Of a stretch of DNA of 64,000 nt, positions 1 through 8,184 are shown piece by piece; within the stretch, counting starts at the first letter, position 1, and each line of letters begins with the position of its first letter. The notes below the pieces were generated by a model that made no database searches, was not told the DNA's origin, and saw only the letters and a list, made by a program, of their open reading frames with translations. The position numbers and the translations under genes were made by a program. The stretch spans positions 62,001 through 126,000 of the forward strand of contig NZ_CP007440.1 in the NCBI RefSeq assembly GCF_001579845.1, given 5' to 3'. The stretch comes from Rhodoplanes sp. Z2-YC6860 (GTDB lineage Bacteria > Pseudomonadota > Alphaproteobacteria > Rhizobiales > Xanthobacteraceae).

Positions 1-18
1 AGGGGACGAGTCCGCCGG

Positions 19-753
19 TTAGCGGTTGCCGATCGGATAGGTCACTGTGCCGTCGGCTTCGACCACCATCCCGGTCATCGGCTCGATCCAGGCCAAATGG
101 TCATCGACGCGCTTTACCCCCGGGATGTTCTCGGCGGCGACGATCGTGGCTTGCCGTTCGCGCTCATCCATAATCGTACCCCAGAGCTCAACCACGCCGC
201 CGCGCACGATGATGTCGAGCGAACCAGTCGGAGCCCAGCTCTGGCCCTGAAGCTCCGCAAACAGGCGCTCGCGGATGGCGCGATCATCGAGGCTTGTGGG
301 CTTGGCTTCACGGGCAAGACTCGCCAGCGCATACAGCAGATTGGCGCGGCTGATGATGCCTACGACTTTGTCATCCTTCATCACCGGAACGCGTTTGATC
401 CGGCGCTTCTCCATCAGCGAGACCACCTCTTCGAGCGGTGTGTTCTCCATGACCGTCACTGGATCGGGCGTCATGATCTCGCTGACCTTGCGCCCGTGGG
501 TTCGCGTGTATTCGTCTGCGAGACGTCCGGGACCAACGAGAAATGCCAGCCATCGGGGCCGCTGTCGCTGCGTTGCCGTCTCAGTCCGCCGCAGGAAATC
601 GCCTTCGGTGAGCATACCTTGAAGACGGCCTTCGGCGTCGATGACAGGCAGACCGCTAATGTGGTTCTGCAGCATGATGCGAATGGCACTCGTCGCCGAA
701 TCCGTCGGCTCGACCGAAAATACCGGGCGGGACATCACGTCTTGAGCTTTCAT
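19..753 (-). CDS. CBS-pair and BON domain protein
   Basis: Probable cytoplasmic sensor or stress protein of 244 residues. Two CBS motifs occupy about residues 1-55 (opening KAQDVMSRPVFSV) and 90-145 (VSEIMTPDPVTV), and a BON domain follows at about 155-225 (LDIIVRGGVVELWGTI, then IPGVKRVDDHL). CBS pairs usually bind adenine nucleotides and BON domains are linked to phospholipid or envelope stress. The start at 753 is chosen because GGAGGT lies a few bases before it; a longer reading to 780 lacks this. It is divergent from a zinc alcohol dehydrogenase, and a FixK/FNR-like box sits about 60 bases upstream, so induction at low oxygen is likely. Ligand and partner cannot be read from the sequence. 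Confidence 0.88.
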   Translation of the reverse strand: MKAQDVMSRPVFSVEPTDSATSAIRIMLQNHISGLPVIDAEGRLQGMLTEGDFLRRTETATQRQRPRWLAFLVGPGRLADEYTRTHGRKVSEIMTPDPVTVMENTPLEEVVSLMEKRRIKRVPVMKDDKVVGIISRANLLYALASLAREAKPTSLDDRAIRERLFAELQGQSWAPTGSLDIIVRGGVVELWGTIMDERERQATIVAAENIPGVKRVDDHLAWIEPMTGMVVEADGTVTYPIGNR

Positions 754-806
754 GGGGCACCTCCATTTGATGGGATGCATGATGCGCCGTGATCGATCGT
801 TGCGAA

Positions 807-820
807 TTGAGGCAGGTCAA
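807..820 (-). promoter_or_regulatory. FixK/FNR-like box before the CBS-BON gene
   Basis: The plus strand reads TTGAGGCAGGTCAA; read towards the CBS-BON gene it is TTGACCTGCCTCAA, nine of ten positions of the TTGAY-N4-RTCAA consensus used by FixK/FNR/AadR proteins. Its centre is about 60 bases before the ATG at 753. Function is inferred from consensus and placement only. Confidence 0.5.
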
Positions 821-831
821 AGTGGCGATGC

Positions 832-845
832 TTGATGCAGATCAA
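832..845 (+). promoter_or_regulatory. Perfect FixK/FNR box before the alcohol dehydrogenase
   Basis: TTGATGCAGATCAA is a perfect palindromic FNR/FixK half-site pair (TTGAT-N4-ATCAA), centred about 70 bases upstream of the ATG at 908. That leaves room for a class II activator site at -41.5 with a start point near 880. It is separate from the box facing the divergent CBS-BON gene. The assignment rests on known consensus; the actual regulator lies outside this window. Confidence 0.65.
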
Positions 846-907
846 CGCTGCAGTCCGGCATCAGCATACCGAGAGCCCGACGCAGAACGTCGAACAAGGA
901 ACAGGCT

Positions 908-1891
908 ATGCGGGCCATGGTTCTCCAACGGATCGGCGAACCGCTCACGCTCATGGAAAGGCCGGACCCCAAGCCCGCCGAAGGCGAAGTTTGCGTGCAG
1001 GTTTCTGCCTGCGGTGTTTGCCGCACCGACCTTCACGTTGTCGACGGCGAGTTGCCCAACATCCGTTTGCCGATCGTGCCTGGACACGAGATTGTCGGCC
1101 GGATCAGTGCGGTAGGCCCGAACGTCAACAGTCTAACGGTTGGCATGCGGGTCGGCATACCTTGGCTCGGCCGGACCTGCGGCAGCTGCCGCTATTGCCG
1201 CGAGCAGCGCGAGAACCTCTGCGAACGACCGCAATTCACCGGCTACTCGCGCGACGGCGGCTACGCCACCCATGTGCTGGCCAATGCCGGTTTCGTTTTT
1301 CAGCTTCCGGATAACGGCAGCGATCAGGCCACCGCACCGTTGCTGTGCGCCGGCCTGATCGGCTGGCGCTCGCTGCGCATGGCCGGGGACGGTCGGCGTA
1401 TCGGACTCTACGGCTTCGGCGCCGCCGCGCATATCATCGCCCAGGTGGCGCGCTGGCAGGGGCGTGAGGTGTTTGCCTTCACGCGGTCCGGCGATGTCGC
1501 GGGTCAGGACTTCGCCCGCAAGCTCGGAGCCATCTAGGTGGGAGGTTCGGACGAAGATCCGCCTAAGCCTCTGGACTGCGCGATCATCTTTGCTCCGGTC
1601 GGCGCGCTAGTCCCGGCCGCATTGAAGGCCGTACGCAGAGGCGGCCGAGTGGTCTGCGGCGGCATTTATATGAGCGCTATCCCGAGCTTTCCCTATGACC
1701 TGTTGTGGGGAGAGCGAGAGCTCGTCTCAGTGGCTAATCTCACGCGGCGTGATGGCGTCGAGTTTTTCGATGTGGTGCCCAAGGTCGGGATTGCGACCCA
1801 TACTACCGGCTATTCGCTCACGCGCGCCAACGAAGCCTTGTCAGACCTGCGCCGCGGTGCGTTGCAGGGCGCCGCTGTTCTGGTGCCCTAG
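908..1891 (+). pseudogene. Zinc alcohol dehydrogenase interrupted by an in-frame amber codon
   Basis: Medium-chain zinc dehydrogenase (alcohol to aldehyde, NAD(P)-linked). The first 209 codons carry the catalytic-zinc region (ACGVCRTDLHVVDGEL, then VPGHEIVG), the four-cysteine structural zinc loop (CGSCRYCREQRENLCERPQ) and the Rossmann glycines (GLYGFGAAAH). Reading stops at TAG 1535-1537, just after KLGAI. The same frame continues without any shift to 1891 with the rest of the cofactor domain and the family C-terminus (VVCGGIYMSAIPSFPYDLLW). The total of 328 codons fits the family. A one-base change from TGG would explain it, since Trp is the usual residue here as I recall. It may be a fresh pseudogene or a sequencing error; a GTG at 1538 could restart a useless C-terminal half. 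Confidence 0.85.
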
Positions 1892-1919
1892 CGGCTGATC
1901 TCAGCGGGGATGATCTGGT

Positions 1920-1933
1920 TTGATCCGTGTCAA
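1920..1933 (+). promoter_or_regulatory. FixK/FNR-like box
   Basis: TTGATCCGTGTCAA matches TTGAT-N4-RTCAA at all fixed positions. It lies just after the dehydrogenase remnant and about 52 bases before the ATG at 1985, so it probably drives the small gene that follows. The assignment is by consensus only. Confidence 0.55.
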
Positions 1934-1984
1934 AGCACACAGCCTGGGCTTCCGCCATGGTGACACGTCATCGTGGAGAGCACC

Positions 1985-2377
1985 ATGAAACTTCCGCACG
2001 CGTTCAAGCGTATTCGTCTGCAGCTCGCCCGCTCCAAGGAGTTTCCCGCGGGATCGACGCATCACGGCTACGAGTTCGTGGCGCCGCTTGATGCGCAGGG
2101 GCACATCGATGCTGCACTATGGAAGGCCTATCCCAAGCAGTGCCTGGTGCGGCGCTTTTGGCAGGGAGCCGACGATCGGGTCGGGGTTCTGGTCCACAAG
2201 CCCGGTGGCAGCGAGCATGCCCGCTGGGTGTTCGACTATGACAAGACACGCGTGGACGACGACGAGGCCGGCTATCGCTTCGCCTCGCATGCGATGGTGC
2301 CCGGCGAATATGTGACGTTGCGCGATCAGGAATCCGAGCACACCTTTAGGATTGTGAGCGTCGAAACGGCAGCTTGA
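1985..2377 (+). CDS. Conserved small protein of unknown function
   Basis: 130 residues, soluble, with no signal peptide or membrane segment. It opens MKLPHAFKRIRLQLARSKEF and contains GSTHHGYEFVAPLD, a Trp/Phe/Asp-rich middle (HARWVFDYDKTRVDDDEAGY) and a final strand-rich HTFRIVSVETAA. I do not recognise a named domain; similar short proteins occur beside low-oxygen or stress genes in rhizobia, as I recall. The start at 1985 follows GGAGAG at a good distance; a GTG at 1973 is the alternative. A FixK-like box upstream suggests it is co-induced with the neighbouring CBS-BON and dehydrogenase genes. Confidence 0.7.
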   Translation: MKLPHAFKRIRLQLARSKEFPAGSTHHGYEFVAPLDAQGHIDAALWKAYPKQCLVRRFWQGADDRVGVLVHKPGGSEHARWVFDYDKTRVDDDEAGYRFASHAMVPGEYVTLRDQESEHTFRIVSVETAA

Positions 2378-2439
2378 TCGACGGTGGCAACAGTCATCGA
2401 CGGAAATAGTCGTGCTCGCGATCCGCGCGCCGGTTGATG

Positions 2440-5142
2440 TTACGCGGTTCTTGCAACCGTTAGCTTGACGGTACGAACCCCCGGTTCGTTCGGGTTATCC
2501 GCGACCTCGAACCCGAGTTCGGCGCACATTCGAAGCATGGTGGTATTTTCGGCCAACACATCGCCCTGAATGGTGCGGATGCCCTCGGCTCGCGCATATT
2601 CGATCAGGGTCTGCATCAGGAGCCAGCCGATCCCGCGACCCTTGAGATCGGAGCGCACCAGCACGGCATATTCGCCGGTATCGGCGTGGGTCAGCATATG
2701 AAGCCGTCCGACCCCAAGCATCTCGCCCGACGCCTCGTCGAGCGCGACGAAGGCCATGGCGCGCGCATAGTCGATCTGGGTGAAGCGTGCGACGAACTTA
2801 TGAGAAAAGTCTTTCACCGGCGCAAAGAATCGCATCCGCAGGTCGTGCTCGGTCACCCGATCGAGAAACGCCGGATAAATACGCTCGTCGTCGGGGCGCA
2901 CCGGGCGGATGAAGAGCCGTGTGCCATCCGGCTGCCGGATATGGCGCTCCCATTCTTTGGGGTAGGGCCTGATGGCGAGGCGCTGACGCGCCGATGCGCG
3001 GCGGTCGGATTTCGGTGCGAGCTTGGCCACCGCGACGCGGGCGTCGAGCGCGATGACGCCGGTCTCGTCTGCGAGCAGCGGATTGAGGTCCATTTCATTA
3101 ATTTCGGGGATGTCCGCCACGAGTTGCGCTAGCTTACAGAGCACAAGCCCGACTGCGGTTCGGTCGGCCGCAGGGATGTCGCGATACGATTTCAGGATAC
3201 GCGAGACCCGCGTCCGCCCGATCAGATCGTCGGCGAGTCTTGGATCGAGCGGTGGCAGCGCCAGGGCCTTGTCGCCGATCACCTCGACCGCGGTGCCTCC
3301 GCTGCCAAACACGATCACCGGCCCGAAGGTCGGATCGTCGGCGATGCCGGCAATCAGCTCGCGCGCTCTAGGACGCACGATCATGGGATGGATCGTGACG
3401 CCAGTAATGCGGGCATCGGGCTTGGCAGTTCGGGCGCGCTCAAGGATGTCGGCTGTGGCCTCGCGCACGGCCTTCTCGTCGGTGAGGTTGAGCCGCACGC
3501 CGCCGATATCCGACTTGTGCACGATGTCGGGTGAGAGAATCTTGGCCGCGACTGCGCCTTGCGCGAGCCAGGGCTTCGCTGCGGCTGCAGCCTCATCGGG
3601 ATTGCGGGCCAGCGCAACCGGTGTGATCGGAATGGAATAGGCGGCCATCAGCTCGGCGATCTCGATCGGATCAAGCCAGACGCGGCCGGCCGCGAGCGCC
3701 CGCTGCACGATGCGCCGGGCGCCTTCCGTGTCACATTTGAAATCGGCCGGCACGCTCGATGGCGCCGCCATCAGCGCGTCCTGACCTTCGCGGTAGCGCA
3801 CCAAGTGCATAAAGCCGCGCACCGCATCCGCTTCCGATCGGTAGTGCGGGATTTCAGCGGCTTCGAGCGTAGCTTCCGCGGCGCCGCCGTCGCCAACCCA
3901 TACGCCGAACACCGGCTTTGACGGTGCGGTGTGCCCGCGATGCTGTTCGACCGCTGATACCACGGAAGCGGCGGCCTCGGTGGCGGAGGCGAGCGCGGTC
4001 GGCACATTCATCGCCAGCACTGCGTCGTTGGCAGGGTCGGCCAGCAATGCTTCCATGGCGTTGCCATAGCGCGCGGCATCGGCATCGCCCGCGATGTCGA
4101 CCGGGTTGACCCGCGACCAGATCGGCGGAAGCTTGCCGTCGAGCGCCGCGATCGTCTCCGGCGAAAGCTGCGCGAGCTCGCCGCCAAGATCGATCAGCCG
4201 GTCGACGGCCAGCACACCGATACCGCCGCCATTGGTCAGGATCGCGAGCCGCTTTCCCGAAAACGGTCGCACATGACCGAGGGTCTCTGCCGCATCGAAC
4301 AGCTCGTCGAGGTCGATCACGCGAATGAGCCCTGCCCGCCGGAAGGCCGCATCGTAGACCGCGTCCGAGCCCGCAAGCGCGCCGGTGTGGGTGCGTGCCG
4401 CGGCTGCGCCCTGGGCATGGCGGCCAGCCTTGATCACGATCACGGGCTTGACGCGTGCCGCAGCACGCGCTGCCGACATGAACTTCGGCGCGTCCTGAAT
4501 CGACTCAATGTACAGAACGATCGCGCGCGTTGAGCGATCGGTGGCGAAGTGATCGAGCAGATCGCCGAAATCCACGTCAATCTGATTGCCAATCGAGACA
4601 ATCCCTGAAAAGCCGATCGAGCGCCGCGCTGCCCATTCGATGAGACCGGCGGCGATCGCGCCCGATTGCGAGATCAAAGCGAGGTCGCCCGGCTGTGGCA
4701 TATGCGCCGCGAAGCTCGCATCGAGCTTGATGCGCGGCATCTGGATGCCGAGGCAGTTGGGACCAAGGAGCCGCATGCCGTGCTGGCGCGCTGCAGCTGC
4801 GCACGCCGCGGCGAGCGAGCCCGGCCCCTGACCGAGACCAGCGGTGATGATGACCGCCGCGCCGATGCCCTTGGCGGCCGCGCCGGCGACGATGTTAGGA
4901 ACCGTCGGAGGCGGCGACGCGATGATCAGAAGGTCGATGGCCGGCAGAGCGGAGATGTCTTTTACTGCCGCAACGTCTTCGATGTTCGCATATTTCGGGT
5001 TGACCAGATGGATGCCACCTTTGAAGCCCGCGATGCGGAGATTTTTCAAGATCTTACGACCGACCGAATGCTCGCGCGGACTCGCGCCGACAACGGCCAA
5101 GGAGCGGGGCGACAGTAGACATTCAAGCCGATGGATCGACAT
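2440..5142 (-). CDS. Acyl-CoA-synthetase-like / GNAT protein acetyltransferase fusion (Pat/YfiQ type)
   Basis: 900 residues in the arrangement of bacterial protein lysine acetyltransferases of the Pat/YfiQ group, which acetylate and switch off acetyl-CoA synthetase and related acyl-CoA ligases. Visible domains in order: CoA-binding Rossmann domain (about 5-130, LAVVGASPREHSVGRKIL), succinyl-CoA-ligase-like flavodoxin regions (about 150-470, including LTNGGGIGVLAVDRL), an ATP-grasp domain (about 480-700, GGVRLNLTDEKAV and MIVRPRARELIAGI), and a C-terminal GNAT domain (about 735-895) with the acetyl-CoA loop DLKGRGIGWLL. The ligase half is usually a catalytically inactive sensor in this family. 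It is a single gene, not in an operon. An active ADP-forming ligase is the less likely alternative. Confidence 0.88.
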   Translation of the reverse strand: MSIHRLECLLSPRSLAVVGASPREHSVGRKILKNLRIAGFKGGIHLVNPKYANIEDVAAVKDISALPAIDLLIIASPPPTVPNIVAGAAAKGIGAAVIITAGLGQGPGSLAAACAAAARQHGMRLLGPNCLGIQMPRIKLDASFAAHMPQPGDLALISQSGAIAAGLIEWAARRSIGFSGIVSIGNQIDVDFGDLLDHFATDRSTRAIVLYIESIQDAPKFMSAARAAARVKPVIVIKAGRHAQGAAAARTHTGALAGSDAVYDAAFRRAGLIRVIDLDELFDAAETLGHVRPFSGKRLAILTNGGGIGVLAVDRLIDLGGELAQLSPETIAALDGKLPPIWSRVNPVDIAGDADAARYGNAMEALLADPANDAVLAMNVPTALASATEAAASVVSAVEQHRGHTAPSKPVFGVWVGDGGAAEATLEAAEIPHYRSEADAVRGFMHLVRYREGQDALMAAPSSVPADFKCDTEGARRIVQRALAAGRVWLDPIEIAELMAAYSIPITPVALARNPDEAAAAAKPWLAQGAVAAKILSPDIVHKSDIGGVRLNLTDEKAVREATADILERARTAKPDARITGVTIHPMIVRPRARELIAGIADDPTFGPVIVFGSGGTAVEVIGDKALALPPLDPRLADDLIGRTRVSRILKSYRDIPAADRTAVGLVLCKLAQLVADIPEINEMDLNPLLADETGVIALDARVAVAKLAPKSDRRASARQRLAIRPYPKEWERHIRQPDGTRLFIRPVRPDDERIYPAFLDRVTEHDLRMRFFAPVKDFSHKFVARFTQIDYARAMAFVALDEASGEMLGVGRLHMLTHADTGEYAVLVRSDLKGRGIGWLLMQTLIEYARAEGIRTIQGDVLAENTTMLRMCAELGFEVADNPNEPGVRTVKLTVARTA

Positions 5143-5429
5143 GGCGTAGCCCTGAAATCATGCCCAAAAAGCCGCGGCCAGCCCTTTCTTCGTTGCCAAA
5201 AGGGAGCTGATGGCAAAGGAGCAGCCGGGAAAACCGCCGGTCAACTTCGAGCGTCAACCGTCAACCGCGTCAACCCAGGTTCTTCGAATCGCGTTAGCGA
5301 AGCTGCGAGTGGTCAGGTGCGGCGGATCCCCGCGCCCAGGAAGGATCGTGTCACAACCACGGGCAGCGGCCACATTCGCAGCCGCGGAGACGATTACGCC
5401 GCCGCGTGCCTTTGGAGCCTGTCCGGAGT

Positions 5430-5657
5430 TCATGCATGTTGTGGCAGAAACGACCGAAGATCCGTTCTGCTCGGATCAGTAATCGGAGCTACACTGATAC
5501 CCCAATCTGATGCCGACCCGCGCATATCCTTAAGCACAGTCTTGACTGCGGTGTCCGGCCCATCGGCCTCCACGTCAACAATCGATTGCAGACAGTGGAA
5601 CGGGTGCCCGTCGGAGCTCAGAAGATCCTTGAACAATTTGACCTGGTACCGAGCCAT
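5430..5657 (-). CDS. Small conserved hypothetical protein
   Basis: 75 residues, starting MARYQVKLFKDLLSSDGHPF. The start at 5657 is set by a strong AGGAGGAG seven bases upstream; the frame is open further upstream to 5756 but without ribosome-site support. The N-terminal half is mixed strand and helix (HCLQSIVDVEADGPDTAVKT) and the rest is polar. No known domain is recognised; short proteins with this opening occur in Bradyrhizobium relatives, as I recall. It sits between the acetyltransferase and the cold-shock gene. There is no clear promoter box within 200 bases upstream. Confidence 0.65.
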   Translation of the reverse strand: MARYQVKLFKDLLSSDGHPFHCLQSIVDVEADGPDTAVKTVLKDMRGSASDWGISVAPITDPSRTDLRSFLPQHA

Positions 5658-5960
5658 ATTCTCCTCCTTCGATCCACGCTTCAGAGGGCTTCCATGGGTG
5701 TTCGCAGCCGCAGGCTGCGCAACGCATCGGGGTAGCGATGTCGGGGAGACTGGCAAAGTTCACCATTGCGGTGGTGATGCCGGTGCGTGCCGGCCGGCCA
5801 GTCTTTGAACATTGCGCCCAGATGCCCCTCATTGGTACCAAATAACATCCGTTGCCGAGTTGGCTATTGCGCAGGATCAAACGCTACAAAACATGGCGCA
5901 CCCGCACTGGCATGCTTGTTCTGGATGGGACATTCTCAACTGCGCGCGAAAGGAGGGACC
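5658..5960. other. Gene-poor stretch with a weak FixK-like site
   Basis: No convincing gene. An imperfect hairpin (CACCATTGCGGTGGTG) lies near 5760-5776. At 5867-5880 TTGCGCAGGATCAA matches eight of ten FixK/FNR positions and points at the small reading frame starting at 5961. The ORFs crossing this stretch change frame with respect to any ribosome site and look accidental. Confidence 0.4.
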
Positions 5961-6140
5961 ATGGATCGGTTCATCCCGCGGGAAAAAATCAGGCATTTCC
6001 ACCACATGCTCTTGTCGGACCTCCGGCCGACAGCAGCAAACGATCGTGGATACGATGCCAGGGAAGCAACGAGCCTGGGCCGCTATCTTACTTTCAAATT
6101 GTCCGCCGATTCCTTGCCTCGGTTAGAGGTGATTTCGTAA
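5961..6140 (+). pseudogene. Small gene start with a probable frameshift (remnant)
   Basis: ATG at 5961 follows a near-ideal AAAGGAGGGACC. The frame reads MDRFIPREKIRHFHHMLLSD and then loses protein-like character, ending at 6140 in antisense overlap with the cold-shock gene. In a neighbouring frame the next bases (about 6021-6060) read TSGRQQQTIVDTM, which resembles the continuation of a short helical protein family of rhizobia (pattern LLS-ET-RRQTIV-LLAEEE, from memory). One lost base near 6021 would join the two. It may be a decayed small gene or simply a different 59-residue protein. Confidence 0.35.
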
Positions 6141-6286
6141 GAAACTTTGGCACCTTCGTTGAGTGTGCTGAGCCCTGCGCGCTCGACAGCCGAAATGTGC
6201 ACAAACACGTCCTTGCCGCCGCCGTCCGGCTGGATAAATCCGTAGCCCTTCGTCGGGTTGAACCACTTCACTGTCCCTGTAGGCAC
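6083..6286 (-). CDS. Cold-shock domain protein (CspA family)
   Basis: 67-residue single OB-fold RNA/ssDNA-binding protein that acts as an RNA chaperone in the cytoplasm. It carries both nucleic-acid motifs: RNP1 KGYGFIQ and RNP2 DVFVHIS, with the family opening TGTVKWFNPTKGYGF. Length is normal for CspA (about 67-70). The start is preceded by AGGAGACC at the usual spacing. It is monocistronic; its 3' end overlaps the end of the antisense small ORF at 5961-6140. Which stress induces it cannot be read from the sequence. Confidence 0.95.
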   Translation of the reverse strand: MPTGTVKWFNPTKGYGFIQPDGGGKDVFVHISAVERAGLSTLNEGAKVSYEITSNRGKESADNLKVR

Positions 6287-6371
6287 CTTCGGTCTCCTAT
6301 ATTGTCCGCAAATGCGCAGAATACTGCGACGATCCGCCGTTCAAAGATTCCATGAGATGGGTTCGGCCTAG

Positions 6372-7022
6372 TCAGGAAATTCGCAGACGATCCTCAACTG
6401 ATCTCACGCCGGGCGCAGACCAAGCCGCGTTCTCGACTGCTTGCCGCTCGCTCCAATTCTCGACCGTGCCCTCAAGCAGAACGACACCCTTATCGCGAAC
6501 GCTGACGCGGATTGCAGCTGCCTCGACATGGGCATGCCGTTCTAGCGCGTCTTCGATAAGCTTTTTGATGTTATCCGCCTTTAACTTCGGCTGGATTGCA
6601 ATATCGTTGGTCACACCGCGAACGCCAGACAGTTTGCGTACGGCATTCTCGGCGGCCTTCTTTTGAAGATACCACTCGACTTGGCCGCCGAGTGTGATCC
6701 AGCCATCGCGAATAGTAACGTCAACGGAACCGCTGGGAACCGAAACATCCCATTCGAGTATGTCTACTGCACGCTTGGCAATCTCGTCGTCTGCCGATTT
6801 CTTGTTGGCTGGATATCGCACTTCGATCTCATCGGCGACCGCCAGAACTCCTCTAACGCGTTGTGCAGCCTCCACGGCGCTTGTTTTCTCCGGATAGTTT
6901 TTGACGTACCCGGTCAGAGTAATGACCCCAGCGTCCGCCGTGACGCCAATATGCGCAGCGTCTATGGTCGGGTCGAACTCAAGCTCATCCAGCACATTTT
7001 GTCGGAGTTGAAGATCGCTCAT
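6372..7022 (-). CDS. Triple BON-domain protein (OsmY-like)
   Basis: 216 residues composed of three BON domains at about 5-70 (VTADAGVITLTGYVKNYPEK), 75-145 (VTIRDGWITLGGQVEWYLQK) and 150-216 (VSVRDKGVVLLEGTVENWSE). Each has the strand-Gly-strand core followed by AVENAA-x-x-x-GVRxVxxxI. BON proteins such as OsmY protect the envelope under stress. No signal peptide is visible, so it is probably cytoplasmic or exported by another route. AGGAGATG precedes the ATG. An (AT)10 tract lies 24 bases upstream and a weak FixK-like site (TTGATGCAGCCCAA, 7078-7091) further up, in keeping with the stress theme of this end of the window. Confidence 0.88.
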   Translation of the reverse strand: MSDLQLRQNVLDELEFDPTIDAAHIGVTADAGVITLTGYVKNYPEKTSAVEAAQRVRGVLAVADEIEVRYPANKKSADDEIAKRAVDILEWDVSVPSGSVDVTIRDGWITLGGQVEWYLQKKAAENAVRKLSGVRGVTNDIAIQPKLKADNIKKLIEDALERHAHVEAAAIRVSVRDKGVVLLEGTVENWSERQAVENAAWSAPGVRSVEDRLRIS

Positions 7023-7045
7023 GGCTCATCTCCTGTGATTGGCCG

Positions 7046-7065
7046 ATATATATATATATATATAT
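7046..7065. repeat. (AT)10 dinucleotide tract
   Basis: Twenty alternating A/T bases flanked by CG on both sides, in the promoter region of the triple-BON gene and upstream of the divergent Bug receptor gene. Striking in DNA this rich in G+C. It could ease strand opening or slip in length, altering promoter spacing. Confidence 0.9.
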
Positions 7066-7155
7066 CGAATTCTGAATTTGATGCAGCCCAACACTCAGTC
7101 ACTGTTTCAGGAGCTAAGTGTGCTTTCATAAAAGCATTCCGGGAGGAGGCCTTCG

Positions 7156-8184
7156 ATGAGCATTCTTCGCAAGACCACGCGCGGCGGCGTGGCCCGAAAC
7201 ATTTTGAGCGGTTCGATTAGTTTAGCAGCATGCTTGCTGGGCTGGACGACATTAATGTCAACCGCGCAGGCACAAAGTGCCGACAGATATCCCGAGCGTC
7301 CGGTCCGGCTGGTTGTTCCATTCGCAGCGGGCGGCGCCACCGACGTCCTGGCGCGGCTCATCAGCCACAAACTCTCGACGGCGCTGGGCCAGCAGATCGT
7401 GGTGGAGAACCGCCCTGGCGTGAATGGCAATCTTGGTACCGATGCGGTCGCGAAAAGCGCACCAGACGGCTACGTGCTCGTTTTGGTGGCTGACGGCACG
7501 GTAGCGATCAACCCGAGCCTCTATTCGAAGCTACCTTACAATCCGGAAAAGGATCTGGTTCCGATTTCGCGCGTCGCGTTGCTTTCGCTAATCCTCGTCG
7601 CGCATCCCTCGCTCAAGGCTGATTCCCTTCAGGAGCTGATCGCGCTCGGTAAGGCCCCCTCTTCCAACCTGTACTTCTCCTCTGCCGGGCCGGGCAGCAC
7701 TGGGCACTTGGCCGGTGAGCTATTGAAGAGCCGTACCGGAATGCACATGACGCATGTCGCCTATAAAGGCGGCGGACAGGCGGTCAACGACGTGGTTTCC
7801 GGCCAGGTCCCGCTGCTGGTGACCGGGCTCTCCACCGCGGGCCCCTTCATCAGTGGGAAGCAGCTCAAGGCAATCGCTGTCACGGCTGGAAAACGGTCCG
7901 CCGGCGCCCCCACCGTACCGACCATCGCGGAAAGCGGCGTCGAGGGCTTCGACGTTGCATCCTGGTACGCCGTCATGGCTCCTGCCGGCACACCTCAAAC
8001 AATCGTCGAGAAGCTTCATCGTGAGATCGTCAAGGCGCTGCAGGATCCTGAACTGAAAGCCACAATGCAAACGATAGGCGCCGAGCCGATTGGTGACACT
8101 CCGGCGGAGTTTGCCGAGGTGCTGCACGAGGATCTGGCCCGGTGGAAGCGCGTCGTGCACGAGGCCAACATCAAGTTCGAGTAG
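7156..8184 (+). CDS. Bug/TctC-family tripartite tricarboxylate transporter receptor
   Basis: 342-residue periplasmic solute-binding protein. A signal peptide covers about residues 1-40 (GSISLAACLLGWTTLMSTAQAQ). The mature protein opens with the family pattern YPERPVRLVVPFAAGGATDVLAR, then IVVENRPGVNGNLGTDAVAKS and the typical C-terminal block. Bug proteins bind carboxylates, amides or aromatics and deliver them to a TctAB permease; no TctAB gene is nearby, which is common for this large family. A GGAGGAGG ribosome site precedes the ATG. The ligand cannot be inferred. Confidence 0.92.
   Translation: MSILRKTTRGGVARNILSGSISLAACLLGWTTLMSTAQAQSADRYPERPVRLVVPFAAGGATDVLARLISHKLSTALGQQIVVENRPGVNGNLGTDAVAKSAPDGYVLVLVADGTVAINPSLYSKLPYNPEKDLVPISRVALLSLILVAHPSLKADSLQELIALGKAPSSNLYFSSAGPGSTGHLAGELLKSRTGMHMTHVAYKGGGQAVNDVVSGQVPLLVTGLSTAGPFISGKQLKAIAVTAGKRSAGAPTVPTIAESGVEGFDVASWYAVMAPAGTPQTIVEKLHREIVKALQDPELKATMQTIGAEPIGDTPAEFAEVLHEDLARWKRVVHEANIKFE

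Noticed and set aside
5247-5282. Short GTCAACC repeats
   Set aside because: Three to four irregular copies of 7-10 bases, no spacer regularity; not a CRISPR and no functional pattern.
5210-5482. Plus-strand ORF MAKEQPGKPPVNFERQ... with a GGGAG before its ATG
   Set aside because: A reasonable ribosome site, but the translation loses protein-like character after about 25 residues and its end runs antisense into the small gene at 5430-5657. Left as doubtful rather than annotated.
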